A stretch of DNA of 64,000 bases from contig OY294044.1 in NCBI GenBank assembly GCA_958510825.1, forward strand, positions 39,667,816-39,731,815, in the 5' to 3' direction. Source of the stretch: Brachypterus glaber (lineage: Eukaryota; Arthropoda; Insecta; Coleoptera; Kateretidae). This document shows, one piece after another, positions 35,101 through 40,986 of the stretch. Position numbers and translations under genes: made by a program. A model generated the notes under the pieces. It saw only the letters and a list, made by a program, of their open reading frames with translations, made no database searches and was not told where the DNA came from. Numbering within the stretch: the first letter of the stretch is position 1; each line of letters begins with the position of its first letter.

Positions 35101-35353
35101 CTCCGTGGTTCTAACAGGAGGCAATTCCCTGGTGCAAGGCTTCAGTGAACGCTTAACTAAAGACCTTTCAGCAAGAACTCCTGGTTCCATGAGATTGAAA
35201 ATGATAGCAGCAAATGGTACTGTGGAGAGGCGATTTGGTTCATGGGTGGGTGGTTCCATTCTAGCTTCTATAGGTACCTTTCAACAAATGTGGGTATCCA
35301 TGCAAGAGTACCAGGAAGGAGGGAAAGCTCAGATTGAAAGAAAGTGTCCTTAA
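4993..35353 (+). CDS. Bap55: BAP53/BAF53-type actin-related protein (ACTL6A / Bap55), join of four exons
   Basis: join(4993-5197, 9895-10511, 12694-12847, 35049-35353) gives 1,281 nt and 426 residues, close to the roughly 430 of the family. It begins [20 protein letters not shown] and ends ERKCP. Actin-fold hallmarks include the first phosphate loop region around D18 and the second, [10 protein letters not shown], at residues 175-184. A further conserved block, [15 protein letters not shown], lies near the C-terminus. Established for the family: a nuclear subunit of Brahma/BAF SWI/SNF remodellers and of histone acetyltransferase complexes such as Tip60, binding the helicase-SANT region of the ATPase. 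All introns are GT-AG with phases 1, 0 and 1. No frame damage is visible, so the gene is probably functional despite a repeat-filled 22.2-kb third intron. Confidence 0.97.
5450..5487. repeat. Left 38-bp inverted repeat flanking the intron-1 LINE
   Basis: GACTAGATGTACACCAGGAG and onward matches the reverse complement of 8892-8929 at 31 of 38 positions. Four of the seven differences are CpG to TpG/CpA changes, the signature of decayed methylated CpG. It may be the terminus of a DNA element into which the LINE jumped. Confidence 0.7.
5521..8760 (-). pseudogene. CR1-like LINE relic in intron 1
   Basis: Minus-strand pieces follow LINE order. The end of ORF1 is at 8758-8320 and the endonuclease at 8317-7988 ([30 protein letters not shown]), continuing in another frame to 7679 (LGISDHLV). 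Reverse transcriptase blocks are at 7380-6931 ([18 protein letters not shown]), 6985-6707 ([12 protein letters not shown]) and 6734-6168 ([28 protein letters not shown]). A C-terminal tail runs to about 5720 ([14 protein letters not shown]). Several frameshifts, a local duplication and FADN in place of FADD at the active site make it dead. The (ATT)n run at 5533-5553 fits the 3' tail. The 5' end is truncated at about 8760, inside ORF1. Confidence 0.88.
6738..6799. repeat. 25-bp local duplication inside the LINE
   Basis: CTTGTGCGGTACTTTATCAA and its continuation occurs at 6749-6762 onward and again about 37 bp later, joined by a short linker. It breaks the reverse transcriptase frame after the [10 protein letters not shown] motif. 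Confidence 0.75.
8892..8929. repeat. Right 38-bp inverted repeat flanking the intron-1 LINE
   Basis: Partner of 5450-5487. It keeps the CpG sites that the left copy has lost. Between it and the LINE (8760-8890) is an A-rich stretch with no visible gene. Confidence 0.7.
8940..9600. repeat. Leader plus satellite-like array, copy 1 (intron 1)
   Basis: A leader of about 250 bp (TCTGTCCGGGAAATCTT, ACTTGAAATTTGGCATACAG, GTTCTCGCT) precedes three to four units of about 85-90 bp. Each unit carries GGTATATAGGGGTTTTTGA, CTGAAAGTGAATCTGATAAT and a C-rich CTCCACCCCC segment. The same composite recurs at 38190-38910, and array pieces recur in intron 3. No coding function is seen. Confidence 0.75.
9655..9845. 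repeat. G-rich unit near exon 2
   Basis: Runs of 10, 6, 6 and 5 G lie within GTGCCCGGCCTCC and GGGGGCCCATG contexts, in sharp contrast to the AT-rich neighbourhood. It probably belongs to a dispersed element. Its right edge coincides with the second copy of a 15-bp direct repeat (9846-9860; first copy 5397-5411). Confidence 0.45.
9895..10511 (+). CDS. Bap55: Bap55 exon 2
   Basis: The acceptor TTTTTTAG ends at 9894. The split codon G|GA completes glycine 69, followed by SAYKYFID. Residues 70-274 include the family signature [20 protein letters not shown] and the nucleotide-binding [10 protein letters not shown]. The exon ends VLQ at 10511 before GTAATA (phase 0). An internal ATG at 9951 is residue 88, not a start. 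Confidence 0.96.
10591..11624. repeat. 1.03-kb palindromic foldback element (family P), intron 2
   Basis: The left arm starts CACAGTGTTTGAAGTCTTAT and the right arm ends with its imperfect complement. Shared landmarks in mirror order are AGGTCC...CGAACCCTAAGGGAGT, CTCAAAGGGTACC/GTTACCCTTTGGGAT, GATAAGGCCCCCC and GTCGAAAACC/TTGAAAACC. Arms are about 450 bp with a loop near 11040-11140. There is no credible ORF. Related copies lie at 18490-19632 and 39374-40302, with a half copy at 32815-33190. Confidence 0.85.
11541..11996. repeat. 226-bp tandem duplication, two copies
   Basis: Units starting ACCTATGTTCTTCTAGTGAT at 11541 and 11767 differ at only about two positions. The duplication covers the right end of the palindrome and the start of the following dispersed repeat. 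Such identity means a very recent event, or an assembly artefact. Confidence 0.92.
11675..12190. repeat. Dispersed repeat family D, intron-2 copy
   Basis: Starts near TGGGTGAGTTTTATTTATAT and contains GGCTATAAAATGG, ACACCCTATATATTTTTACA and a TTTTTGACAG...CATGTAATTTTTTATTT tail. Related sequence is at 13335-13640, 57038-57258 and 60682-60905, usually after ACCGGGTG. It is non-coding, and the superfamily is not recognised. Confidence 0.65.
12306..12581. mobile_element. MITE with 40-bp inverted ends, 4-bp CATA duplication
   Basis: Ends CTGCCCTAATAAAGTAAAGG and its complement CCTTTACTTTAACAGGGCAG are flanked on both sides by CATA (12302-12305, 12582-12585). It contains a second MITE (12348-12487) and an internal hairpin around AGCAGCGTTTTC...GAAAACGCCGCT. 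It has no ORF and would need a transposase in trans. Confidence 0.85.
12348..12487. mobile_element. 140-bp MITE nested in the previous one
   Basis: Inverted ends CAGGCCTATTCACATGTACC and its near complement (GTACGTGTGAATAGGCCTG) face each other. AAT on both sides is a possible 3-bp target duplication. Its position inside the outer MITE shows it is the younger insertion. Confidence 0.8.
12694..12847 (+). CDS. Bap55: Bap55 exon 3
   Basis: The acceptor TTTTTTTCAG ends at 12693 and the donor G|GTAAAT is at 12847/12848. It encodes [20 protein letters not shown] and so on for 51 codons plus one base, in the frame required by exons 2 and 4. The region matches the VSDS...MPTVHYEFP segment conserved in animal BAF53 proteins. 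The human-type loop after EGLFD is shorter here. The exon is too short, and lacks an ATG near its start, to show as an obvious ORF. Confidence 0.95.
13040..13330. repeat. Repeat with GCTGATTTCGGAA motif
   Basis: The stretch GCGCTGATTTCGGAATC...TCGATCAGCTCG near 13160-13222 reappears in inverted orientation at 22761-22821. It is followed by a stretch ending GGGCTGTAAGCC. No coding capacity. Confidence 0.6.
13335..13640. repeat. Dispersed repeat family D, copy in intron 3
   Basis: Begins ACCGGGTGTTTCAGTAAGAT and contains AACACCCTGTATATTTTTAC and a TTAACAGGTCATGTCATTTT tail, parallel to 11675-12190. From 13640 to 14360 I see only AT-rich sequence with fragments of the same tail in reverse (near 13880). 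Confidence 0.65.
14361..15017. mobile_element. 650-bp inverted-repeat element with nested hairpin
   Basis: Ends TTTGTAATAATTTAGTATTT and complement pair over about 85 bp, including ATTCCTTACAACTACTTTTG. The interior carries a separate 145-bp hairpin (14509-14653). A 24-bp exact direct repeat starting TGTACCAAGTTTTTTCAATT occurs at 14445 inside and at 15041 outside, which suggests a local rearrangement. Confidence 0.75.
14509..14653. mobile_element. Hairpin MITE, TAGGGTCACT ends
   Basis: TAGGGTCACTAGATCAGTTG is mirrored by CAACCGATCGAGTGACCCTA. The arms cover most of the 145 bp, meeting near CAAACCAACCAACCACC. It is non-coding. Confidence 0.8.
15107..16770 (+). pseudogene. Jockey-like LINE relic with internal deletion
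   Basis: The end of ORF1 (15107-15493) overlaps the ORF2 start: ATGTCTCTTAA at 15483 serves both. The endonuclease shows FYCNTNS, FVETKTK and, after a frameshift, IIIGDFNIG near 15875. About 15975 the sequence jumps to the reverse transcriptase: [57 protein letters not shown], then FADN in a shifted frame and [13 protein letters not shown]. Endonuclease C-terminus and the RT C-terminus are missing, and several frameshifts are present. The active site reads FADN instead of FADD. It is an inactive copy. Confidence 0.85.
17095..17840. repeat. Satellite-like array, copy 2 (seven or more units)
   Basis: Units of about 85-90 bp carry GGTATATAGGGG/GGGGTTTTTGAGGT, CTGAAA...AATCTGATAATA and CCACCCCC...GGGGG. 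Units diverge by point changes and G-run length (for example 12 G at 17463). Near 17600-17660 the array is interrupted by the Penelope-associated motif AACACGGTCTAAACCC...GTGAAAGTTCTTTATATC. Confidence 0.8.
17870..18110. repeat. Short degenerate tandem repeat
   Basis: Irregular reiterations of ATGGGTTTTTATGGGTTAAT-like words. Low complexity, no coding role. Confidence 0.6.
18371..19748. repeat. 1.38-kb palindrome: family P element with mirrored flanks
   Basis: The core 18490-19632 is a family P foldback element ending ACAGGGTGTATTTGAAATAG and complement. Landmarks mirror each other: GCGTCATAAGGGAGCTACGC, CAAAGGGTTCCTGAG, the GGGGGGCCTTATCAG block and AAATTAAATACTAAAATG. The satellite units on either side (18371-18490 and 19633-19748) are also inverted copies of each other. 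The palindrome is therefore longer than the element. Arms are about 630 bp with a loop of about 100 bp near 19000-19100. Confidence 0.88.
19620..20110. repeat. Satellite-like array, copy 3
   Basis: Four to five units of the 85-90 bp family in reverse orientation (ATTATCAGATTCGCTTTCAG, ACCCCAATATACAAATTTTC). Pieces of the palindrome end (ATTTCAAATACACCGTGTAT at 19752) are inserted again. 20110-20590 holds AT-rich sequence without a recognised feature. Confidence 0.75.
20591..22644. mobile_element. 2.05-kb inverted-repeat element, interrupted core
   Basis: The ends read ATATAGGCTCATTCCACGCC and, on the other strand, ATATAGGGTGATTCTGTGCC, both followed by AAATAGGACCC. Arms of about 500 bp mirror through GGAGTTACGGCCTTTTGAAA and the GGTGATAGTCACCAAA region. 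The middle (about 21180-21700) carries the CTAGC...TCGCACGGGAA type repeat and a second copy of the terminus (GGCTCATTCCATGGCAAAC near 21678). The ORF at 21831-22250 lacks any known motif and is probably chance. Confidence 0.8.
21215..21660. repeat. CTAGC...CCCG-type insect repeat plus leader fragment
   Basis: Two starts, CTAGCAGTGGACCCGTTATT (21226) and CTAGCTGTGATACCCAATCT (21365), each lead into CGCA[CT]GGGAA. A fragment of the satellite leader follows (CAATCTGTATATCTGTCTGT, TTTAAGCTAAAGACTTCAAA). It lies inside the 2-kb inverted-repeat element. Confidence 0.6.
22670..23190. repeat. Mixed repeat fragments
   Basis: Contains the inverted partner (22761-22821) of the 13160 repeat. Part of a family P-like arm lies near 23090-23180 (TTAAGTGTTTAATTTTTGGT, TTCAAACGGTTAAGCTTACG). 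Nothing coding is seen. Confidence 0.5.
23195..24129 (-). pseudogene. CR1-like LINE, 3' part (RT C-terminal half)
   Basis: Read on the minus strand from 24129: [15 protein letters not shown] (active-site YADD reads YADG), [14 protein letters not shown], a stop, then [11 protein letters not shown], the thumb ([15 protein letters not shown], 23808) and [12 protein letters not shown], followed by [10 protein letters not shown]. It degenerates towards a 3' tail of TTCTA repeats (23200). The other half of this LINE is at 29480-32600; the two were separated by the 5.35-kb transposon at 24130-29479. Stops and YADG show the LINE is inactive. Confidence 0.88.
24288..24987. mobile_element. Inverted dimer of a Penelope-like element 3' end
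   Basis: A near-perfect palindrome: arms 24315-24643 and 24658-24985 with a 14-base spacer. It is flanked by a 14-bp direct repeat TGCATAGTTATTTT (24274-24287 and 24988-25001), a fitting target duplication. Each arm encodes a peptide (for example 24670-24852 +: [20 protein letters not shown]) like the segment after the GIY-YIG domain in Penelope-like elements. Each arm also has the motif CTGAAGATGTCTC...GAGACGAAACGTC (24896-24930 + and 24405-24370 -), which resembles the hammerhead ribozymes known from these elements. Confidence 0.8.
24895..24932 (+). ncRNA. Hammerhead-like motif, right arm
   Basis: CTGAAGA fits the CUGANGA core, a GTCTC/GAGAC stem (stem II) follows after one extra U, then GAAA. 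An inverted copy lies at 24369-24405. Stem III would be very short, so cleavage is uncertain. Hammerhead motifs in Penelope-like elements are established; activity of this one is not. Confidence 0.4.
25002..26337 (+). promoter_or_regulatory. 5' subterminal region of the transposon
   Basis: Repeated motifs around TTCCATGGAT and GTCAC (25222, 25568, 25580-25620, 26270) recur at the other end (29220-29350). They are probably transposase-binding sites. The part after 25750 is richer in CpG (CTCGAGAACGATCGATGCG) and presumably holds the transposase promoter. No gene is seen here. Confidence 0.55.
26338..28789 (+). pseudogene. Degraded transposase of the 5.35-kb element
   Basis: Pieces in order: a basic N-terminus (26338-26763, [20 protein letters not shown]); after a frameshift near 26735, a coiled, lysine-rich part ending [12 protein letters not shown] (to 27227); after another break, [10 protein letters not shown] and a core with [20 protein letters not shown] (27293-27862). 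The next conserved acidic motif is eroded (VLIDNN near 27850). Then [13 protein letters not shown] (27930-27975) is followed directly by VVKRTAD, lacking the DG.GG-type residues I expect there. A C-terminal barrel-like domain (28526-28789: [16 protein letters not shown]) follows. I read this as a DDE/DDD transposase with at least four frame breaks. The family name is tentative. Confidence 0.75.
28879..28937. repeat. Perfect-type hairpin downstream of the transposase
   Basis: GGGACATTAGATCTAGTCTT faces AAGACCTAGATCTAGTGCCC with a short loop around GTTAGTCTTGTTAAC. It could act in termination or 3' processing, or be a tiny insertion. It lies 90 bp after the transposase stop. Confidence 0.7.
29480..31530 (-). 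pseudogene. CR1-like LINE, ORF2 5' and middle part
   Basis: Minus-strand blocks: an ORF1/ORF2 border peptide (31528-31295); the endonuclease C-terminal half at 31178-30495 ([38 protein letters not shown]); degraded linker; then reverse transcriptase with [16 protein letters not shown] (29720) and [17 protein letters not shown] (about 29530-29484). There it is cut by the 5.35-kb transposon and resumes at 24129. Many frameshifts lie between 30490 and 29730, so only fragments are open. Confidence 0.85.
31540..32600 (-). pseudogene. CR1-like LINE, ORF1 relic (PHD finger, coiled coil, esterase-like end)
   Basis: Translation of the minus strand gives a PHD-type zinc finger at 32575-32490 ([16 protein letters not shown]...H...C). 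A coiled-coil segment follows (32429-32178, [12 protein letters not shown]), continuing in another frame to about 32000 ([16 protein letters not shown]). [14 protein letters not shown] motif near 31780 resembles the esterase-like end of CR1-clade ORF1 proteins. Frameshifts break it. This fits the ORF1 of the same LINE as 29480-31530. Confidence 0.75.
32812..33190. repeat. Half copy of palindrome family P with a TTAA-type terminus inserted
   Basis: GACATAAGATATAGGCCTTA, CTCAAAGGGTCCCTGA and AAAGAGGCGCACCTCCCTTA follow family P order on one arm only. Within it, 32983-33061 carries CCGCCCGAGTTAGCTCGGG and ends TTAAGGGGTTAA, a terminus that looks piggyBac-like. The other end is not evident. Confidence 0.6.
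33195..34860. repeat. Repeat block with mirrored and tandem copies
   Basis: A module with GTATGTCC, CTTGGTAACTTGC[CT]CTGC and AAAACACTAAGCACTTTTTG occurs at 33200-33310 and 34300-34380. It occurs inverted at 34445-34600 and again at 34650-34810. The stretch 33310-34290 between them shows no gene. Confidence 0.7.
34904..35024. mobile_element. piggyBac-like MITE just before exon 4
   Basis: TTAA occurs on both sides (34900-34903, 35025-35028). Ends CACGTTCGCAACGACG and, inverted, CAACACGTTCGCGATGACG are imperfect inverted repeats. Non-coding, about 121 bp. The TTAA target fits the piggyBac superfamily. The right TTAA ends 20 bp before the exon 4 acceptor AG, so the element borders the polypyrimidine tract and probably contains or displaces the original branch point. 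Confidence 0.75.
35049..35353 (+). CDS. Bap55: Bap55 exon 4 (last coding exon)
   Basis: The acceptor TTTTTTTTAG ends at 35048. The split codon G|CG is followed by [20 protein letters not shown], then GGNSLVQGF and the strongly conserved C-terminal block ending ERKCP and TAA at 35351-35353. This is subdomain 3/1 of the actin fold. The exon lies 20 bp downstream of a TTAA-flanked MITE. The 3' UTR follows directly. Confidence 0.96.
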
Positions 35354-35741
35354 ATTTTATAGGAAAGTACACTGTTCTTAAAAAATTCTTCTAAATTATA
35401 GTTTTAAATTTTAAGTGGATATATTATAATGGATATATTCATATACTTTAAATGTTGAATAACTTGAATATCAGATTGGGGCTATTTAAAAATTGGGTCA
35501 CATAATTGTTAAATAGCCCAAATTTAATTGGAAGAAACACAATGTTTTTTGTCTGAAAAAAAGAAAACGTTTTTGTACCATTTATATATAATTTTAGCAG
35601 TTTTAAAGAAAATAGTAAAAATTTGTTATATATCTACAAAATATGTATGTCAAAATATCCATATCTAGTGTCCCTAAAAATACTATCAATTATTTGCTCT
35701 TTATTTTATTATATTTTAAGTGCAAAGTTAATATTATTTAT

Positions 35742-35838
35742 AAACTTATTCTAGAATATTATTTTAAACTTATTCTAGAATATTATTTTAAACTTATTCT
35801 AGAATATTATTTTAAACTTATTCTAGAATATTATTTTA
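35742..35838. repeat. 24-bp tandem repeat, about four copies, in the Bap55 3' UTR
   Basis: Units of AAACTTATTCTAGAATATTA plus TTTT follow each other with almost no change. This creates a false ORF of repeated LILEYYFK. It lies between the stop codon (35353) and the candidate polyadenylation signal. Confidence 0.9.
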
Positions 35839-35856
35839 AGTATTTTAAAATTTTGT

Positions 35857-35862
35857 AATAAA
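35857..35862 (+). promoter_or_regulatory. Candidate polyadenylation signal of Bap55
   Basis: An AATAAA hexamer 0.5 kb after the stop codon, within an A-rich stretch. It is the best signal I saw in the 3' flank. It fixes the probable transcript end near 35880. Confidence 0.5.
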
Positions 35863-36660
35863 ATAAGAAAAAAAAAGATTTTGGTTTTTATTTCTCAAAT
35901 TTCAGATTAAGGAAAAACTCCCGAAATGAGAAGTAAAACAGGATTTTCTTTTTTATTTCCTAATTTTATACGGGTAAAACTGGCATATTTTAGCAGAAAA
36001 AGGTGTCAGTTTTCCAAGCGTAAAATCAGGGACTATTGCTTTATACCGAAAATATATTGAAGGTCTAAACCTCGGACAGGTTGATCCAGTTAAGTATTCG
36101 CACCACTGTAACTTTTTAACAGCATGATTTCTCGATTAAAAATAACAGACGCTACTATACAGGATGATCATTTGAAAACGAGCCACCCTAAATAGTTCGA
36201 AAGCTAAGCACAATTTTAAAAATCTAAAAATTAGGTCAATTTCATTTTTTGAGGGGGAAACTTAGATATGTGGTTTTGGGGTTCTATCTCTCACCCCCCA
36301 ACCCGCATCTACCTTAACATTAAAATCTAAATAGGGACTCCCATCTTCTGATACTTCATTTGAAACAGCTCAGAAGATGCTATCTTTCGGTTTACCTACC
36401 CTTAAGGGTTGATCATTTAATTATAAAATAATTTGAACAAATTACTCACAAAACTAGCTTAATATTTAAAAAATAATTAAAATAGGTTCGATTCGTGGGG
36501 TTGTAACTTCTACTCCTTAGCTACTAGCCACCCCCATTTTTTTATTTATTTTTTATATAATAAAAGAGAAAAAACCTTTGTCATGATGTATGTAAGTATG
36601 GTTGTCCAGGTTTAAAAACCCACCTCCAGAATAGCTAGAAAATTTGACATCTAGGTCAAC

Positions 36661-37637
36661 CACAGGGTTCGTTACAAATGAATTACCAGTCTTGGTAGTT
36701 TTTGTTAAGTAGCCTATGGACCTTTTAAAATAAAATTATTATTGAAATCTTCTATCAGTCAAATTTTTTTTTATTTGCATTTTTGTGAAAAATTAATTAA
36801 TTTAAATTTTCACTATAGTAAACTTATAAAATTCCCACATCGGAAATTATAATGCTATATATTTATAATTACCGTCAACTGTAGCTATAACATTCCTTTA
36901 TATAACCCCGCTTTACATTTTAAAATATTTTGTACAGGGACGGAGTTATGATTTTTTTAAGAGGAAAAACATGATTTTTTTTCAAAACCTTAAACTTAAT
37001 TTCAGATAGGTTTTTTCATTGTGCTAGTACATATTACTGCTTTATTGCATGCATTGATAAATAACGTAAACATTTGCAATAAAAACCAAAAATAAAAAGT
37101 ATAACGATTTTATAAAACAATTTATTTTTTACCAGGTCCGAAAATAGTTCCCAATGGGTGCTTCTAAAAATTCGAAAATTGGAAATGTTAACGGGCCACC
37201 CCCTCATTTTATTTTCCTCTATACAAAAATGCTTCAGACCAAATTTTTCCAAATTTGGGTTTAAAATAATCTAGGTTAGTTGCTTAATAAAAGTCATGAT
37301 CATAGGTGGCATGGGGGGTCACGTGGCCCACCCCTAGGCATCGAAAAATCAATGTTTTAAAAAGATTTTAAACTTTTCCATTTTCCTTGCAAGATTTCAC
37401 TTATAAATCTTACGTTGGTCCCCTTTAAAAATATTTTTTGCATTATTATATTATAATTTACGATGTGGCAATTTTATAAGTTTACTATAGTGAATATTTA
37501 AATTTTTCACAAAAATGTAAATAAAAAAATTGACTGATAGAAGATTTTATTTTACTCTAGATTTTACTTAACAAAAACTACCAAGACTGGAAGAGGGTGT
37601 TGTCAATAAAATAAATCATTTGTAACGAACCGTGCCC
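36661..37637. repeat. 0.98-kb inverted-repeat element
   Basis: CACAGGGTTCGTTACAAATG is mirrored by CATTTGTAACGAACCGTG. The arms (about 200 bp) also share ACCAAGACTGG, CTATCAGTCAA and TATAGTAAACTTATAAAATT. 35890-36660 before it is non-coding with short repeat fragments. Confidence 0.8.
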
Positions 37638-37870
37638 ACGCTCCCAGGAAAAATCCGAAAATTGACCTCCGACCCCCCTAACCGCCCCAATTGGGAAAAA
37701 TATTAAACACACTTCTAAAATAGCCTAAAACTTAAAATTTGATATGTAAATGTAGTACCCATGCCCCTACGATCCCAGAAAAAAAACTAAACTGGACCTC
37801 CGACCCCCCTAAGCCCACCAATAGGGGAAAAATCATAAAACACACTTCTAGAATAGCTAGAAACTGGTGC
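37622..37870. repeat. Two-unit tandem repeat of about 115 bp
   Basis: Units share GACCTCCGACCCCCCTAA, a GGGAAAAAT...AAACACACTTCTA block and an AATAGC ending. They are diverged and non-coding. Confidence 0.7.
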
Positions 37871-38189
37871 ACAGAAACAATTCGAAACTTACCCTCCGCC
37901 CCCCCACCCACGCTTCTTGTTATTTAGTCGGAACCGCGCATGTGAAAACAAGTTTTATTAACAGTGGGAAACCTACAGGGTGGCCCAAAAAAAACCGGAC
38001 ACTTTTTAAACCGTTTTAACTTGTTTGACCGATCTGTACCAAATTTTATATAAATGGGCTCAATATATGTAAGATTCGGTAGATAATTTAATTTATTTAA
38101 AATACGATATTTTATTTAAAATATTATGATATTTTTTTTAAATATATTTTAAAGCTGTGGGGATTAGTGCAAAATGTATTAAATGATAA

Positions 38190-38910
38190 TTGCTTTCCCA
38201 TTTTGAAAATTTTCAAAATTTCGGAAAGCCTTGTATTCGTGCAAAAATTTTCAAAATTTTCATTTGCGTATTTTTGCGTTTTGTGCCGTTTTATATAACA
38301 ATTTCAAGCAAAAATTGTCGATCGGTCGATTCGTCGTTCTGTCCGGGAAATCTTATTATTGGATAGATCTATATAGAATGAAAATTCTCGAGATCCTTAA
38401 ATAAATTTATCTAATCTATTAAATTTAAATTTAATTTAATCTTTTATCCACGATAACTTAAGAACGCTTTAAGCTATAGCTTAGAAAATCTATAGACTTG
38501 AAATTTGGCATACAGGTGTGTTACCAAAAGTTCTCGCTCGGGATTTTTTTCGTAAACATTGGGGTGAATACAATAATTTTTACAAAAATTTGAAAATTGC
38601 GGTTTTGAGGATGCTGAAATTGGATATGATAATAAAAAAAATTCAACTCCACCCCCACGGGGGTGAGGGTGTAAATATTTTTAAATATTTTCGTCAACAT
38701 TGGTATATAAGGGTTTCTGGTGACGAAGAAACTGAATTTGATAATAAAATTTTTCAAATTCCACCCCCTAAGGGGTGGGGGTAGTTTTTGTGAAAATTGG
38801 TATATAGGGGTTTTTGAGGTGGCTGTAAGTAAATCTGAGAATAAAAAAGGGCGGGGGGGGGGGTAATTTTCGTGAAAATTTGTATATAGGCCTTAGGGGG
38901 TTTTGTGCAT
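38190..38910. repeat. Leader plus satellite-like array, copy 4
   Basis: The same order as 8940-9600: CCCATTTTGAAAATTTTCAA, TCTGTCCGGGAAATCTT, ACTTGAAATTTGGCATACAG and GTTCTCGCTCGGGA, followed by three to four 85-90 bp units (GTATATAGGGGTTTTTGAGG). A separate stretch at 37975-38190 begins GGTGGCCCAAAAAAAACCGG and is another short repeat end. Confidence 0.8.
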
Positions 38911-39373
38911 CTTTTAACTTAAAACTCTAGTTTATTATAATTATTTTCCGGACGGCTACAGATATCGTAAAATTGATTATTTAAAAAACCTGATACCGTC
39001 ATCCGGGTATATCGAACGTTTTTTTTTTTTTCATTTTTGTACGTAATTTTGGAACCCTATTCAAAAATCACTTATTCTTTTTTAGTACAGTTTCGAGTTT
39101 GTTTAACCCCCTATACTAAAATAGTTTTTTTTTAGAGAATTATTTTTTTTTTATTTTTCATCGTTCGATATTTTTAAAGAGTAGTGGAATTCACAAATAA
39201 GAAAGGCATTTAAACTCTTAATTACTTATTTTAATAACTAAGTCACACAACACTGCGCGTCATCTTTTAAGCGCCATTTCTTACTACTACTTACATAGTG
39301 GCGCCACTACCTTCATGGCGGTAATTTTAATTTAAATTTAAAAACAGTTTACCATTGCAAATAACCTTTAACA

Positions 39374-40302
39374 GATACAGCCTGTTCCAGAACTCGCGCA
39401 CCGAAATTTAAGAGATGATTCTACATCCAAAAATATGAAAAAAAGTTTCTATAAAGGTTGGTCCGGAAATGAGCCCTAAGGGAGCTACGGCCCTTCGAAG
39501 ATGACGTATTGAATGGGGAACAAAAAAAAGCATCAATAAAATTTTAATGCTGCAGGGTGATTCTTCATTTAAAACTGAGCAAAAAAGTATTATACACCAA
39601 AACACCTAAATTTAATATTAAAGGAGTAATAGCCTTTTAAAAAGTAACGTTTTTGGTGGCACAAAATGTTACTTCCTCTTAATTGCATTTTTTTTATAAC
39701 GGTTTGCTCCTACAGTGTTACACTATATGATATTTTATATGTATTTTTACTCTAGAAATCTATATTTTTTACAACAAATCCAAAAAACATACACATAGAA
39801 AAAGTTTTGGGGCAAAAATGTTTTAAGCCTCATATATTTTGTCCGTCTGGGCAAAATGTTACTTCCTCTTAATTGCATTTTTTTTTGATAACGGTTGCTC
39901 CTACAGTGTTACACTATATGATATTTTATATGTATTTTTACTCTAGAAATCTATATTTTTTACAACAAATCCAAAAAACATACACATAGAAAAGTTTGGG
40001 GCAAAAATGTTTTAAGCCTCATATATTTTGTCCGTCTGGGCACGCCTCTGGATAAATTAAAAAAATAAATTAACATAAACTTATTGCCCTTATTAATACT
40101 AGTATACATGCAAAAGCTCGCCGCTCTAGCTTAAACGGTACCCGAGTTATTAATTAAAAACCTTATTTTTATTACAATTTTAAAGGGCCCTAGATCCCTT
40201 AGGGCTCATTTCCGGACCAACCTTTATAGGAACTTTTTTATATTTTTGGATCTAGAATCACCTCTTAAATTTTGGCATGCCAGTTATGGATCACCCTGTA
40301 TA
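39374..40302. repeat. Palindrome family P, third copy
   Basis: ATACAGCCTGTTCCAGAACT pairs with AGTTATGGATCACCCTGTAT. GGTTGGTCCGGAAATGAGCC pairs with GGCTCATTTCCGGACCAACC exactly. The core includes a 190-bp tandem duplication (39662-40040). 38910-39374 before it holds no gene. Confidence 0.85.
39662..40040. repeat. 190-bp tandem duplication, two copies
   Basis: CAAAATGTTACTTCCTCTTA starts at 39662 and 39852. The units are nearly identical apart from lengths of T and A runs, so the event is recent or artefactual. Confidence 0.92.
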
Positions 40303-40786
40303 ACCCAGGGTTTGAGTATACCCATATACAGGGTTATTCACGGAAGTGGTCTATTAAAAGTTCATGAAGAACCATATATTTCTGTGAAATTTTACTTTGG
40401 CTTTTAAAGCCCTTTTTTGTTTCATAAACATTTTTGATCTAAACTCAGTTAAAAAAAAATACCGAATTTTTTCTTATTCGAAAATTTCTAAAGTTTAAAT
40501 AAATAGGTAAATTAAAAAAAAGATTGCCTATTTTTCCAAAAAACTTTTTTCTATTTTTATTTGTTTCTGAAGATCCCAGATTAAGAATAGCTGAAAAAAT
40601 AGCCTTTAGCGAAATTTTTATCTGCAATATTTTTGGTAAAAAATGCATATAGAAAAAAGGTTATTTTAATAATAAATTAAATCAATTTACATTACTCACA
40701 GTATTATTTTTTAATCTAGGGTAGATTCTGTTTTGACTTGAGCACCCCCTGTGGGGGTGCTTAGAGCTTATTTCGCCGGGGGTGCT

Positions 40787-40986
40787 NNNNNNNNNNNNNN
40801 NNNNNNNNNNNNNNNNNNNNNNNNNNNNNNNNNNNNNNNNNNNNNNNNNNNNNNNNNNNNNNNNNNNNNNNNNNNNNNNNNNNNNNNNNNNNNNNNNNNN
40901 NNNNNNNNNNNNNNNNNNNNNNNNNNNNNNNNNNNNNNNNNNNNNNNNNNNNNNNNNNNNNNNNNNNNNNNNNNNNNNNNNNNNNN
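40787..40986. other. Assembly gap, 200 N
   Basis: Exactly 200 unknown bases. The left flank is a small palindrome (AGCACCCCCTGTGGGGGTGC). ORFs reported across the gap are artefacts. Confidence 0.99.

Noticed and set aside
35742..35838. CRISPR-like array
   Set aside because: Units are directly adjacent with no spacers, in a eukaryotic 3' UTR.
35643..35858. 71-residue ORF with LILEYYFK repeats
   Set aside because: Created by the 24-bp tandem repeat in the Bap55 3' UTR.
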